From Atrichornis clamosus (lineage: Eukaryota > Chordata > Aves > Passeriformes > Menuridae), in assembly GCA_013400975.1 (NCBI GenBank), contig WBMZ01008669.1:1-64000 (forward strand): DNA of 64,000 nt, given 5' to 3'. This document shows, one piece after another, positions 49,889 to 62,479 of the stretch. Both the position numbers and the translations under genes were made by a program. The notes under the pieces were generated by a model. It searched no databases. It saw nothing but the letters and a program-made list of their open reading frames with translations, and had not been told where the DNA came from. Numbering within the stretch: position 1 is the first letter of the stretch; every line of letters starts with the position of its first letter.

Positions 49889-51550
49889 CCTCTGGAGTTT
49901 AGATGGTAGAAATGTGCACAACAGGGATCTTTCTGGGCTTTCAATTCTGCATGAAGTGCGAGTAAGAGGAATGTGCCTTTGCAGCTGAGTTTCATTGATG
50001 TGTGAGCTAGTATTCATGTCAGGTTTTCTTTTAAGGATATTTGAATGACTATTTTTAGATTTTACTGTGATGTTACTTCATCAGCTGTTGCATGCATAAT
50101 GCATCATCAGCAACAAAAATTTTAATCATAGCATAAATCAACCAAAAGATGCTACAAGAAATCAAAGTCCAAATTGCTTTGCTTGGGGACTTGAGTAAAT
50201 GGATTTTGATTTTTAATTTCTAAATTCAGAGGGGCTCTGTGGGGCATGCCCACCAGATGTGTAGCTGATTGGGGAATGTCTGTTGCCAGGCCACTCAGGT
50301 TCAATCCCAAAACCTGAAACGTCATATTTCAATCTGAAAGCAGCTTTTACCTTTACAGTTTTTGCTTAAGAGAAATTGAGAAGAAAATGTGGATCTCTTA
50401 TCTAAATAATTCAGTTAAAGTATAGCTCCTGATTGATGGCAGAAAACCACTTGTTGATCATTCACAAATTCCAAACCAAGGAAGAAGAATCTGCAAACTA
50501 ATCCCAGTGTAGTCCCCCATGACCCAGCAAGGAAACCCTTCACAGGCACAGAAGGCTCAAATACTTCCAGTTTAATTTCCAACAGCAAAGAAAGAGTAAT
50601 TATCTGGGGCTGTGCCCTGTTAGTAATGTGTTAAGGAAACAGAATTCAAATCAGACATCTTACAGAACAGCAAAGAGAACTGAAAAGGGATTAACAGACT
50701 TGCTTTTCAGCTGGGAAAGTGTTTTACTCATTGCTGCTGGTTTTGCTGTGGACAATCCATTTAATGTAGCTCAATAGCTTTAAAAAGTGGGTCAAATATG
50801 TTATTTGTGCAGTCAGATCTCCGGGGGGAACATACTCCTTTTCCTTGCAGATAACATGGATGTGACAGCACCAGCCATTCAGCTGCAAGAGGCACGACTA
50901 TTTGTGCAAGCAGATGTCTGCTCCTTGTCTCACACTCTCTGGGAAGCAGGGGCAGGACCAGCTCGTGCCATGCTCCGTACAGGGACAGCCTGGGCTTGAA
51001 AGGAAGTGCTCAGAAATTCGGGCAGCTCTTGCTCCCTAAATTGCTGCCCTAGGGTGGACGGAAGAGCCAGATCTAGGGAGCTGGACATCTCCATCCCAAC
51101 AGGACAAATGTCAAGGTATCATTTAATTAGAGGACTGTAATTATGACAGTAGGAATACTTTTTCCTGACCTCTGTGACTCTTCTTCACAGTGTTTTATCC
51201 TTTGCAGGAAAAAGCTTCCTCCTCCACACCTCTGTAATCTGGAAGAGCCTTTTGTAATTCTCTGTTTCACGGTTCCATCACATTTATCTTCAAGTTATCG
51301 CTTTCCTTTGATTAGGCCTTTTATTTCTCTTTCCCTTGAGTTATCCACCTCTGTTTCCATAGTACATAATTGAGCTGCTGAATATTCATTATTAGTCCCT
51401 GGAATCACATAAAGATCTCCAGAGCAGGATAAAACCCTCCTTGCTTGTGTTTTGTTTAGATTAGAGCCAAAATACTAAATGTAACTGGGAGATGCAATAT
51501 CTCCCCTTAGTTTAGAAAGAATTGGAGAGGGAACATTTATCCTTTCATAA

Positions 51551-51612
51551 GGGAAAGGAGGGACAGAAAGAGAGCTGGGGACTGGGAGGGAAGGAGGGAG
51601 GAGGAAGAAAGC
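51551..51612 (+). repeat. Purine-rich tract with G-quadruplex motif
   Basis: The segment is nearly all G and A, with only occasional C or T. The G-runs at 51577-51580, 51584-51586, 51588-51590 and 51596-51598 are separated by 3, 1 and 5 bases, which meets the G3+N1-7 rule. The polypurine character also permits triplex formation. No promoter was recognised beside it. Confidence 0.8.
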
Positions 51613-53587
51613 ATCCAAGCAGGCAGCAGGAAGGGGAAAGACTACAGTCCAGCCACTGTGATGTGAAATTCCCCTCTGTCCTAACACCGTTGTTTACTGA
51701 GGGTATTGCATCACCTCTTGGTAATGTTGTCACAACAAACAGATTTTCAAAGCAGCAGGGATAGAAAATTCAAGCAACTAACTTTTTACTCAGCCAAGCA
51801 AACCTGCCAGAAACAAGCTCCCTTTGCAAGCAGAGGTCTTACAGTGGCAGCAGTGCCTTGGACCATCCAGCTGTGAATGGGAGAGGAGATCACATGTGCC
51901 TGAGTTTTGATACATTGCTTCCCTAGTTAGAAGCATTCTTTCATTCCTTGGGGATCCCAGCCCCACCAGGGCATGGACTGCAGCAAGGGAAGGCTGTGTG
52001 CAGCTTGCTACCCTGCCTGCTCTGAGCCCTGTTCCAGCAGGCTGATTTCCCCTGGCTGGGGAGGGAGGCAGCAGGGAATGCAGCGTTCCCAGGGGCAGTT
52101 CAGGGCACCTGGAGGTCCCACCCTCAGCACTGGCTGGTTGGTTCATCCTTGATGAATTCCCCATCTGACAGTGCAGTTTATAAGCTGAACAAACAGATCA
52201 GGAAAACATGTCAATTTGGAAGAGCAAACCAGTATCTTTTTTTTTTCCTTAATGAAATGATCTGCATGACAGAAGTATTTGAACAGTTTTGGATTTGTTA
52301 GGCAAATGCTATGTTTGGCTGTAGTAAATACTGCTAATATTCTCATTTAACAGGATTTCAGTTTGACCTTTTTATACTTTGTACTATGTGAAATATTCTC
52401 CTGTGACTGAGGTAAGGACATTAATCTAGATCTATGTCCAGGGATACAATGAGTGTTTAAAAGGATGAGCAGGAGAGAATAAAAGGCTCTAGCCTTTCTA
52501 GGAAGCAAGAAGGGCCTCCTGCTGAGTGGGATACAGCCGGACCAAACTCTCCTGAAGTGCGAGGTAAATTTCAACCTGATGTTCCTCTCCGCTCTGTGTT
52601 GCTGGTGCAATTACACATTGCAACCTTCTGATGTCTTTGCCCAGGCCGTGTGCCTCAGCACAGGCATTTATCCACCAAGGCTTGTGCAGCCGGCCACCGA
52701 GTTACATATGCTACTTATGTTAAATTCACCACGAGGGGCTGCTAGCAGTTTTACATTTGCATGCACAAATTCCCGTGGTGAACCTTGTGCTGACAAGGGC
52801 AGACATGCAGCACTTACATCCTGGGAGGCAACATGGGATGTATCCCCATGATCCTCCCTCTCTACAGACCCAAAGAGACTCTCAGCACTTCAAAGTTGCC
52901 TGTAATGCTGCAAAAAAAAGGAAGTCCAGGACACATTGTCAGTTGAAAAAAACACCACATTTGTGTTATAGAAGTCATATAAATTGCAAAGCAATGCCTT
53001 AGGGATGATGATCTGTCTGAATGACACTTCCTTTGCTGCTTTAGGGAGTTTTCAGAAACAATGCATTTTAATGAGTCACTGTAATGACTTGAAGTCAAGT
53101 CCAGAAAGAGAAACTTTCTGTAAAAGGCTACTTTTAATTTGGAACATGACATATTATTCAGGAAGTATCAAATATCTGTTGCTCACGTAATGATTCCTTA
53201 CAAACCAAGTGCAAAGCTTTTCCTTGGTAACTGCTGCGTTAATGGAAAATATAAACCCTGGCCCAAGATAATCATTGTTATGCTTATATTTTGACTTGTA
53301 AAAAGAAACAATTTTCAGTCAGATTCTTCACCATGTATGTTTATAATCTTTCTTTCTAAACAAATACAATTAAATCTGCTAAATGTCCAGAACACATTTC
53401 CCAAAAGCTGACAGTGCCCATGGGCTGGTGCTGCTTGGCTTAAACACCTTTCCTTCATTTCATCTTTGGTTTTGCTTTGGCTGCTTTAAATATGAAGCTC
53501 ATGAATGTCATGAATTTAGCAAGGTTATTATAAAATGAATTTTTTTAGTTCTATGTTTTCTACAAGGTTAGCATATGTACTGCAGAC

Positions 53588-53645
53588 ATAGAATCATAGA
53601 ATGGTTACGGTTGGAAGGGACCTTAAGGACCATCTAGGCAATCTG
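53588..53645 (-). mobile_element. Very short CR1 3' terminus, antisense
   Basis: 'atagaatcatagaatgg' (reverse complement of the terminal octamers) is followed by 'ttggaagggaccttaaggacc' and 'atctag', the first 55-60 bases of CR1 read from its 3' end. The match stops at about 53640. It is either an extremely truncated insertion or the surviving end of a larger one. Confidence 0.9.
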
Positions 53646-56600
53646 TAAGGAAACAAAGCACACCGTTTCCCAAAATACTTGTATTTTTCTCTTTCTGTCC
53701 TGTATCAGGCATCACTAATTTCCTGAAATTAAAACCAAATTGGAAAGAAAAAAAAAAAACACCAGCTTTTTTTCAATTTTCATTATGAATTATTATTTTG
53801 CAGAGATCAAATAAGACAATGCACATGTTACAGAAGGAAGCAAGAAAGCACTTCACTTAACTGTGTACAAAGGGACTGGGAGGGAGAACACAAATTAGGA
53901 TTCCATCTAACTTTTTAGGAAATGATTTTGCATGCTGCAGCAATTACCAGTGATTCTGAACTTATTTTAATTCCCTTACTTTAATGAAAAACTAGATGAT
54001 TTTGGTCCTTATCTCCAAAAAATCCATGCTAATTTCAAGCTATCAAAGACTTCATTCAAAAGAGAACAATTGAGACATTTAGCGAAAATGAAACATTATA
54101 TAAAATACATATTTATTCTTTTAAAGATATAGTGAAACCCAGGATATTTTTTTGAATCTACGCCTTAGTAGTCACAGGGAACAGACCATTATAAAAAGTA
54201 TTGAGGGTGTTAAGGGAGCAAACAATAAAAAGACAAAAGTCCTGAAACTTAAAAATTGGAATTACTCACAGCCATCAAATCTCTGAATGAATGATAATTA
54301 GCTCCATTTTTCACCCACCTGAAAATAAAGGACACGTTAAACTCCTATATATAACCAATTATACCTGAATGTACTGTGGGAATGTAATATAAAGTGCTGA
54401 AGTATTGATAAAAAAATTTTTTTAAATCAGGAAAGACACAAATTCCCCCAAACACTTTGGCCAGAAAAGGAGGGTTCTATCACTTTGTCTGATCACACAG
54501 ATGGACCTGGTGAATATTTATTTGTTTATGACAAACACCCAGACACGCAGCACTTGGTGCTGGTGTTTCCAAAGGCAGCACTGTGGAACTGGATCAGATC
54601 TTCCAGGGGGGCTGAGGAAAAAGAGCAATCTGCAACTCTGACTGAATTTACAAACTTTCTGAAGCATAAAATATGGTGCTTTATATATGCCATGGATAAG
54701 GTCAGGAAGGTATGGAAAATTTTAGCAAAGGCATAGAAACTCAAGCTCCAGTGAGTTCTCATCATTATAAGCTGTGCAATCACTAATTTATTAGCTAAAT
54801 GTAAAAGTTCAAGTCACAATGTCCCGGTCATGTTCCAGTTTGAATAATTACAGTCTGCATAGCTGAAACTCCTCGCCTGGTTAAGTGGACATCACCTGTG
54901 TGCCACCCTTTCCCTGGCCTTCTTAGCAAACTTGCTTTCCAGTTTTCCTCTTGTGTCTCCATCTCTTTGTTTTTAATTTCCTTTCCCATGCATGGATTAG
55001 CTTGAGTCTTTTTCCATGCTGAGTTTCATTTTGTTATTTTCAGCTCGGCTCTGAATGAGTTAGATGATGCTCATGCTGCAGAGCATTGCCAATCTTGTCA
55101 TACCATCTGTTTCAAAAATTAGAGAAGAAGCTGAATCCCTTAATGGGATGAAATAACTGTACTTTGCTCTGGGAGTTTTCTTCATGGGTTATGTTTTTTG
55201 TTCACTTGTTGATAGTTCTGTCCTTTATGGCCTGGTAATTTAAATGCCATTATGTTCTCTGCCATTATGCCTCCCTGAAAGCTTAATTTTGCCTAAGACT
55301 GCTGATGCTCTGTACAATCCAATTTATTTTGCACTTTGAAACAGAAAAGTCTTCACAGGCATTTCTAAAACTCAAGCACTAATGAAGAACAGCATGTTTT
55401 ATGAAACAAAAACCAGGTGGCTGTTCTACTGATTTTTAAGGCCATATCCACATAGATTTCTACATCATTGCCTAAAAGAATAAAAAGAAATAATTTTAAT
55501 ATTCCTCTTTCAAAATGCTTGTGATTTTTGCTTAAACTGAACTTTACTCAGGTTCTTTTGTGAATCCTAATACTTCTGCCTTAGATTTGGAGGATTTCAG
55601 AAGGGTCAGAGAGAATGTGCTCCTCGATACCTATGGCAAACACATGAAAAGCAACCTGAAAAAGGTTCAAGAGAAAGATACAGCTGTGAGAGTAAGCAAG
55701 CACTGTTTCTCCTGTGTGCACACCTGAGAATAAGCTTGTTACATACTAGTTACCCGCCATCCTCCTGCTCCTCTCAGCAAATTGTCAGTAAAGGTGATGC
55801 ATGGGTCTGCAACAACTAGACATGATGAGGAATTTTTTTTTTTTTGAAAATTCATTGAGCATGTATAACAAAATTAAAAATTAATCTTTCTCCTAATACA
55901 GTCTCATGTATGTATGAGAATGTTAGGGTTTTTTTTCAAAATCAATTCATTAATTTCAATGTTTTCTAGTGACTGATCTGACCTGGTTCCTCCAGAGAAT
56001 GGCATTTTCCTCATCTGAGACACAGCAAGAAACAGAGCAGAGCTGACAGAATCTCATTACAAGGGCCTTTCAGCAAGAGGGCCACCAGGAAACTTTCAAG
56101 TCCATAAATAACCATGAAAATGACTGAGGAAGATTATAGCAGTGGCAGGGGATTCAAGAAGAGCTGAACACTTCAACAGTTGTCAGAAGCTCACAGAGCA
56201 GCTGTTGACAGATTTCTCTGCTTCAAGCCCAGCTGCAAGGTGCTATTGACAGAGAGCATCACAGGTCTTGTAGCCCTTTTTCTCTGCTAACCAGGTTGAT
56301 CTTCAGCACTTTAAGCTTTCTTCTTTTAACTGAACTTTTTCTTCTTCCAGACTTGCTGGAGCTGTTGTGGGGAAATGGAAGACAGTTGTAATATAAATGT
56401 AGAAGCATGAACCAGAACACAAAGCATAGCTAGAAATAAGTGAGTAGTAGGGGTCTGTAGTGACTCTCAAGCACACAAGCCATGTGCAGTTACCTGCCCC
56501 ACAAAGCACCCAGGAGAGCAGTTCCTTAACCCATCACCTTTGGACAGGTGTGAATTTCTCTCTTCTCTAGAGCTGGGCAGTGGACAAAAAGTCACTAAAC

Positions 56601-58382
56601 AGTTCTTACTTCCCTCCTATCTCTTTGCTTCAGGCAAACGAAACACAGATTATAAAGTCATGGGCATGGATCCATTTTACAGGAGACAAGTAAACTTACA
56701 GGAGTTAGAATGGCAGGCTTTTACAGCAGCATTTTCCTTTGTAAAGCACTGTTATTGTTTCAAAGAATAAGGCACAAAAAACAGTGTTAGAGAATAATAA
56801 TGTCTAAAGGAAGGATTAGACTAAAGCTTCAACTTGAGAAATGTTTTTTCATATTGGACAATTTTTAATAAAATTCTTTTTCTTCCTTCACTTGATTTCA
56901 TTTCCTAAACCTTCAAGTCTTTCCTTTCATAGGCAAACATCTTGCTTCTGTGGGATTTTTGATTGCATAAGGACTGCACATGTTCACAAGATCTAAGTTA
57001 CTTTTAATTTTTTATAACCTTTGAGATTAATTTTTTATATGCACTTTTTAGAAACTTTCAAGTTTGTTGTTACTAATTTAATGCATCTTTTCTTCCCAAG
57101 TCCTTTTGACAGTGCATTATGCAGCTCAGTACAATCAACAGCAAAGCTTCACTTTTTTATTCTAATTAGTCATCACATTTTTAATAGCCTACAAAATAAA
57201 AATAACTAACTGATTTAATTTTGTGAGACAATGACCAAAAGTTTGGTACGTATACTCTAAACCATTCTTTTACCTCTAAAGTGTAAATCAGTCTGTGGCA
57301 CTTTAGTATGTTTTTGCATGAGACTGCAATGTGATAGATAACATGTAAAGAATTTTGAATTCCTGCAAATGTTTTGGTAGCAGAATAAAATTATGATTAC
57401 ACCATGGGTTTCATGCTACCAAAAAGCACCCATTTACCTCTTCCCACAGCGGGCTCTGTACTGAGACAAAATATTCTTTTATTCTGTTTCTTAAGTAAAA
57501 GTCAGCATAGGGTTCAGTGCTCTAAAATATCTGTTGCCACTAGGACTTTCTCAGAAAATCATGTTATTATGAGGATCTAGTCAACCAGGAGGTTGATTAG
57601 TTTAAGTATCCAGTCATCAAAGTTCTGAGCTCATATTTCTTTGTGAAATAAATGAGCCGTACAGAGAATCAATTTTCTTCTGAATCTGCATATTTTGGAT
57701 TTTTTATAGATACTGCCTCATCATCGACGGTTTGTTTGGCTTTTTTTTTATTTTGTCCAAGATGAGTAACTAATTTGAAAGTGTGACTGAGAGAAGAAAT
57801 TGCCTGAAAATACCAATTTATGCCAGTCAGTCTCTGATGATACCTGTTAACCTTTGCTGCTAAAAGAGAACTAGTTCTTGACAATATTATAAAAATAGAC
57901 AAAAGTCACAAGAGATTCTCACATAGTGTCTAGAAACTTCTAAATTTTTCTAGGCTTTTTTGATTGTTTATTTGTAGGTACCTGGATTACCATAGATCCA
58001 TGTTGTGTTTTTTTACTGTTTATATGCTAACAGGCTTTAAGGGTTTTCTAATAAAAGCTCGTCTATTGGGAGGAGTTTTTATACCTTTAATGTTTGTTAA
58101 GGCAAAATCCAGCCCAAAGCAAGGATCAATCTTTCTACCAAAGCAGTGAAATTCAAGGAAAAAAACCTTAAAGCGAGTTAGCATCCTCAGGCTGGCTGAA
58201 TTATATGAAAAATACAGTCCCATACAAGCCTGCTACCCATATCACTTTTTGATGGCAGCTGATCAAATTTAAGAGGTTCCTATCCCTTGTACATCTACCT
58301 CCTTAGCAAAGCACCTAAATGTGGACTCTTACCTCTCAATAGAGAAAATGCCTCAATTTCCCAGTCCTTGTTTCATTTAAGA
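53646..58382. other. Non-coding DNA, no gene recognised
   Basis: AT-rich single-copy sequence. It holds an A12 run near 53748-53759, a 14-base A7T7 palindrome (54410-54423) and a T13 run (55833-55845). Open frames up to about 85 codons (54485-54783, both strands) overlap and have no domain. Confidence 0.5.
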
Positions 58383-58943
58383 TGTGGTATTGGTTTGGCT
58401 GGGATAAAAGTTACAGCTGGTATAGGGTTGTGTTTTGGATTTATCCTGGAAACAGTGTTGATAACACAGGGATGTTTTGGTTATTGCGGAGCAGGGCTTA
58501 CACAGAGCCAAGGCCTTTTCTGCTCCTCACAGAAACAAGTGCAGAAGGAGTTGGGAGGGGACACAGCTGGGACAGGTGACCCCAGCTGACCACAGGCACA
58601 TTCCAGATCATATGGTGTTGTACTCAGTGGATAAAGCTGGGGAAGAAGAAGGAAGGGGGCATGCTCGGAGTGATGGTGTTTGTCTTCTCAAGCCATTGTT
58701 ATGCACAATAGAGCCCCACTTCCCTAGGGATAGCTGATACCTGCCTGCCCGTGGGAGGTGGTAAATGAATTCCTGGGTTTGCTTTGCCTGTGTGCTCAGC
58801 TTTTACGTTACCTATTAAACGTCTTTACCTCAACTCAAGAGTCTTCTCACTTCTACTCTTTCAATTCTCTCCCCCATCCAGCAGGTGAGGGGAGAGCAGG
58901 CAGCTGTGGGGGCTTAGTTGCTGGCCAGGGTTAAACAACGGCA
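58383..58943 (+). mobile_element. Solo LTR of an avian ERVL-type endogenous retrovirus
   Basis: The segment follows, over its whole length, an abundant avian ERVL-type LTR. It starts with TGTGGT and has the 'aacagtgttgataacacaggg' block (about 58450-58470). The 'gggaggggacacagctggga' block comes next (58553-58573), then 'ccagatcatatggtgttgtactcag' just before a degenerate TATA-like 'ataaagctgggg' (58631-58642). An ATTAAA polyadenylation-type signal is at 58813-58818. The end carries the typical 'ttctctcccccatcc' and 'gggttaaac' wording and closes at about 58943. No primer-binding site, gag, pol or second LTR adjoins, so it is a solo LTR left by recombination. I do not see a clean 5-base target duplication (taaga before, gaggt after), which suggests age or slightly misplaced ends. 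Confidence 0.93.
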
Positions 58944-59751
58944 GAGGTCTTGGCATACCTGAAGTAATCCTGAGATGCCAACACGCAAAGGTTTCCAACA
59001 GACAGTTTGCCCAGAGTGAACAATTCTAACTCGAGGGTTGTAAGTGGCAACACTTTACAGGACTTGTGTGAGCACGTTGATCCTGTAGCTTTCAGGGATG
59101 ACAGAATAATTGTACTTTTACAAACTTGTAACAGCAAAATACTGTGTTACTTGTTCCAGTTTGTTATTACATTTATCAAGGGGGTGGGGAGGAGGGAGGA
59201 GAGGAACTTTGCAAGGATGGCACTGCAGAAAGCAATCCCATCGAGAGGTGGTGCTGCACGTCCATTTTAGAGCGAAGTCCGATCTGCTCAGTGCTGGTCA
59301 GGAGATAGGGGCGGGAGGCAAGAGCTATCCCCCTACAACATGGTTGTTACAATCAAACCATTGACTTCCTTACAAGAGCAGTACAGCATTGCAGCCAACA
59401 GAATTCATATCCACTCTCACAGAGAGATCTGTGCAGCATGAAGTGTGCCTCAGCTGATTTTCACTTGTACTTCACATCAGTTGTAATTATAAATTCAAAG
59501 TGACCTCTGAATCTTTCCTTTCAATTGAAGTGTTCTACAGCTTCAATAGCAGATGTTTGCTGTCAGTGATGCAAATTTGGACTTCTGCTAATGAAATGAT
59601 ACTCCATAAGCATCTTGGCTTAGTTAAACATTATAGGGGGCTCTTCAACTACAAAACTTGAAGATAGAAGCTTGGATTTAAGGCATTTAAGCCTCTTTAT
59701 TGCACAAGAAAAATGGAAGTTATACTTAAAAGACAGTGGATGCCATAAGGA
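58944..59751. other. Non-coding DNA between solo LTR and CR1
   Basis: Single-copy sequence with a G-rich cluster near 59180-59203. I see no retroviral internal sequence following the LTR and no gene. Confidence 0.55.
59180..59203 (+). repeat. G-rich purine tract
   Basis: Runs of five, four and three G are joined by T and AGGA and followed by GG-A repeats. It is an imperfect quadruplex candidate, since only three clear runs of three or more G are present unless the first is split. Confidence 0.75.
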
Positions 59752-60400
59752 ATGGTGTGCTGCTTGACCTCACACTAAACAAACAGTGAAGGCCTGGCTG
59801 GAGAGGTGAAGGCTGGGGGCAGCCTTGGCTGCAGTGACCCTGAGCTTGTGGAGTTCAGTATCGGGTGAGGAAAAAGCAGTCAGCAAGTGAGATTGCAAGC
59901 TTGGACTTCAGGAGAGCTAACTTCCTGCACAGGGTGGATCTGGAGGTGAAGCTCAAGGTGGACTCCTTCAGAAGGTGGATCATGAGTGAAGCTGAAGACC
60001 CTGTAGCAAACTTTTTCACAAAAAAGCTGTTAGAATTCAATGGATTCCTTAAGGAGCCTATCCTGAATACTCATGACCTGACTCAGATCCTTTTAAACAT
60101 GAACCTCCCAGTGACTGACCGAGTATTTCTCACAAACAGCCATGATGGACTAGATGGGTCAAATAGGAAAAGGTGAAAGCTGGAAGACTCTGAACAGACT
60201 CTGATGCTCAGTGTGATGCTGAAGAGCAACCAGCAGCTGGTGGACATCCTTGAGAAAGTGAAGCCAGAAATAAGTCCTGAGGGAATTGGCGGATTTAGTT
60301 TCCAAGCCACTCTAGATGATATTTGAAAAGTCATGGCAGTCAGGTGAAGTTCCAGGTGACTGGAAGGAGAGAAACATTGATCACAACCTCTTGCTCCAGT
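59752..60400 (+). mobile_element. CR1 LINE ORF2 remnant (linker to early RT), sense
   Basis: Three in-order matches to CR1 ORF2 are visible. 'GVLLDLTL' is at about 59755-59778. 'EGLAGEVKAGGSLGCSD' is at 59788-59838, leading in another frame to 'LDFRRANF' (about 59900-59925). 'ELADLVSKPL' then 'IFEKSWQSGEVPGDWKE' is at 60283-60367, with an in-frame stop between. These belong to the endonuclease-RT linker and the start of the RT domain. Between 59935 and 60275 the sequence encodes peptides such as 'DPVANFFTKKLLEF' that I do not recognise from CR1, and the spacing is much shorter than the ~250 codons expected. The copy is frameshifted and dead. It differs from the others in being an internal piece without the 3' end. 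Confidence 0.88.
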
Positions 60401-62395
60401 ACAAGTTCTTTGCATCGGTGAAAGAAAATGTTCTTTATGCAGGATGTTGCAATTACTGGTCTCATTTCAAATATGAGGAACATGAAAACTGACGCCCCTA
60501 AGCACATAGCAGGGCAAGGGCAGAGTCCCGAGTCCCTGCTCATGGAAAATATATTTATTTATGACAAGAGTACTTTATACAAACTATATTTTTCAGCCAG
60601 CCAACAGTTTAACAGGAAAGGTAAATCTGTGCCAAAATGTTCTGACATAAAGTTTATTTCCTGCAAATACACTTATTAATCTAAACTACAGAATGTATAA
60701 AAATGTTTCTGCAATCTGACTGAGTAAAATACATCATAAAGCAATGCAGGAACTAGGCATCAGTGTCTCAGCATATCCCTTAGAGACCCTGAAACTAATA
60801 GCTATATTTATAACTAAATTATATTTTGAATCTTAGCAATGGTAAGGGACATTGTGTATGAACTGAGCCATGTTGTTATTCCAGTGAGATGCTGTCTCAC
60901 TAAAGGAGGAACAGAACTGGGTCAGCCCTAGCAAAGGCAGAATCTATGCCTGGGAGAGGGCTACTGTTATCTCTCAAACATTTTTGAAATTTCAGTTTTC
61001 TTCCTTGTGGGCAAAACACCGGGGATTAATTCTGTGAAATGCAAATATTCGAAGCCCAGCAACTCTTTCTTGCTTTTCATCTCCCAGCTCTAAATGCACC
61101 TCACAGTTGCAGGCACAGTGTCCTGTCTCCTGTCTGTCCCCTTCCCTCGCTCCCATGAAACAGCAGTCCCTGAAGGGCGGACGAAGTACTGTGGAGAATG
61201 GCCTTACAGCCTCCCTGGCGCCTGAGACCTGCTGATGGAGCCAAAACCAGGCTTTTTCAGCATCAGTAAAAGGGGGTGATAAAAGAATGATACTGACATT
61301 GTCTGCATCCTTTATGTTCCTCTCAGCCCAGCTTCATTTTACTTGGATTCTCTCCAGAGACAGAAGTTATCAGAATAATCTGAAGTACTCTAATATCTAA
61401 TGCAACACTGAAGGGTGAGTCACTGTATTCATTTCTGCAGGTGTAACAATCCACCTATAGCAATTTATTTTGTAAATATATAAATCTATAACAGGATTTG
61501 TTAGCACATCCCATACTATGCTGAATCAACTTGAAATTTAAGGAGACTTCACACGTTAGGGGGAAAGCTGTGTAATGGGTGGTCTTTTTGAGCTGCTCAT
61601 CATTTTGAATTCAACGTCACAAGAGAGCAGCCTGGATGACAGCAGTTACTGCACTCAATTCTTTTCTCACCAGACTCATCTCCACAGGAAATCTACCACC
61701 CCATCACCTAAACAGCATAAATGTTCAGCTGAGATTTTCATTTTTTATAGCAGTTTCCAGATCTGTTGGGTGTTATTCCTCAGCAAGGCATGGGATGGGA
61801 ATGTAAGTAGGTCACCTTTCCAGACAGACATCACAGCTGGAGACATAGCTGGGAGGAAATGCTGTGCCTGAGATAACATTCAGGGAGCAGCACAAAGAAA
61901 TTATTCCTAGTCCTGAACTTCTTCACCAACCTTTACCTCGTCTCCTGTCCCTTACCTTGTCCCTGCCATAACTTCACCCAGCTACAGTTTAGTTAATAAT
62001 ATCATGGTAATCTATTCTCAGAATTATAGAAAGGACCTCTTCAAGCTCTGCTTATCAGAATTATTATCTGTAATTTCAAATACATGGACAGTTGTGGGAA
62101 AATACTCTTCAAGCTGGACAGCTGGTAATCACTCCTACCACTCCTAATGAATGCTATGGAAGAATAACAGCAGCCTCATATGAGGAAACCACAACCCCAA
62201 CCATTTCCACCTGCTTTGAACAACCATTTTAAAACTCTCTAACACAAGCTCAAGAGGCTGAAAGTGAGAGGTTCCTGGAATCCTTCAACTTCTTAGTCTT
62301 CTTTGAGAAGTAAAATTAAGGTTGAAGTCAAGGATAAATGTCAAACAGCAGTTAGGGTTTTTTTTCAATTTGAACTTGCTTCGAATACAGAATAC
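60401..62395. other. Non-coding DNA, no gene recognised
   Basis: Single-copy sequence. A slightly GC-richer stretch near 61120-61230 has a few CpGs. Open frames up to 98 codons (61575-61871) lack domains. Confidence 0.5.
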
Positions 62396-62479
62396 TGCCT
62401 CTCATGGCAGGGGAGTTGGAACGAGATGATCTTTAAGGTCTGTTCAAACAAAAACCATTCTGTGATTCTGTGATTCTTC
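62396..62479 (+). mobile_element. Short CR1 3' terminus, sense
   Basis: 'catggcaggggagttggaac' and 'agatgatctttaaggtctgtt' are followed by two and a half terminal octamers (ATTCTGTG ATTCTGTG ATTCT). This is the last ~85 bases of CR1. It is severely 5'-truncated. Confidence 0.95.

Larger units (their letters stand above)
43467..53587. other. Non-coding DNA, no gene recognised
   Basis: Single-copy sequence with simple repeats at 49861-49888 and 51551-51612 (separate entries). A CpG-retaining stretch near 48128-48453 is noted under findings. Open frames up to 124 codons (51790-52164, minus) lack domains. A tRNA-like A/B-box pair at 50262-50308 was examined and rejected. Confidence 0.5.

Noticed and set aside
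50262..50308. tRNA-like A box (tagctgattgg) and B box (ggttcaatccc) as a tRNA or tRNA-derived SINE
   Set aside because: Spacing is short by several bases, the bases around the B box do not form a T stem, no acceptor stem is visible, and no SINE body follows.
58287..58589. 100-codon open frame overlapping the solo LTR
   Set aside because: Most of it lies inside the LTR, which is non-coding. The frame is incidental.
59865..60176. 103-codon open frame as an independent gene
   Set aside because: It begins within the CR1 ORF2 match (LDFRRANF) and has no ATG start. It is treated as part of the element or its unrecognised insert.
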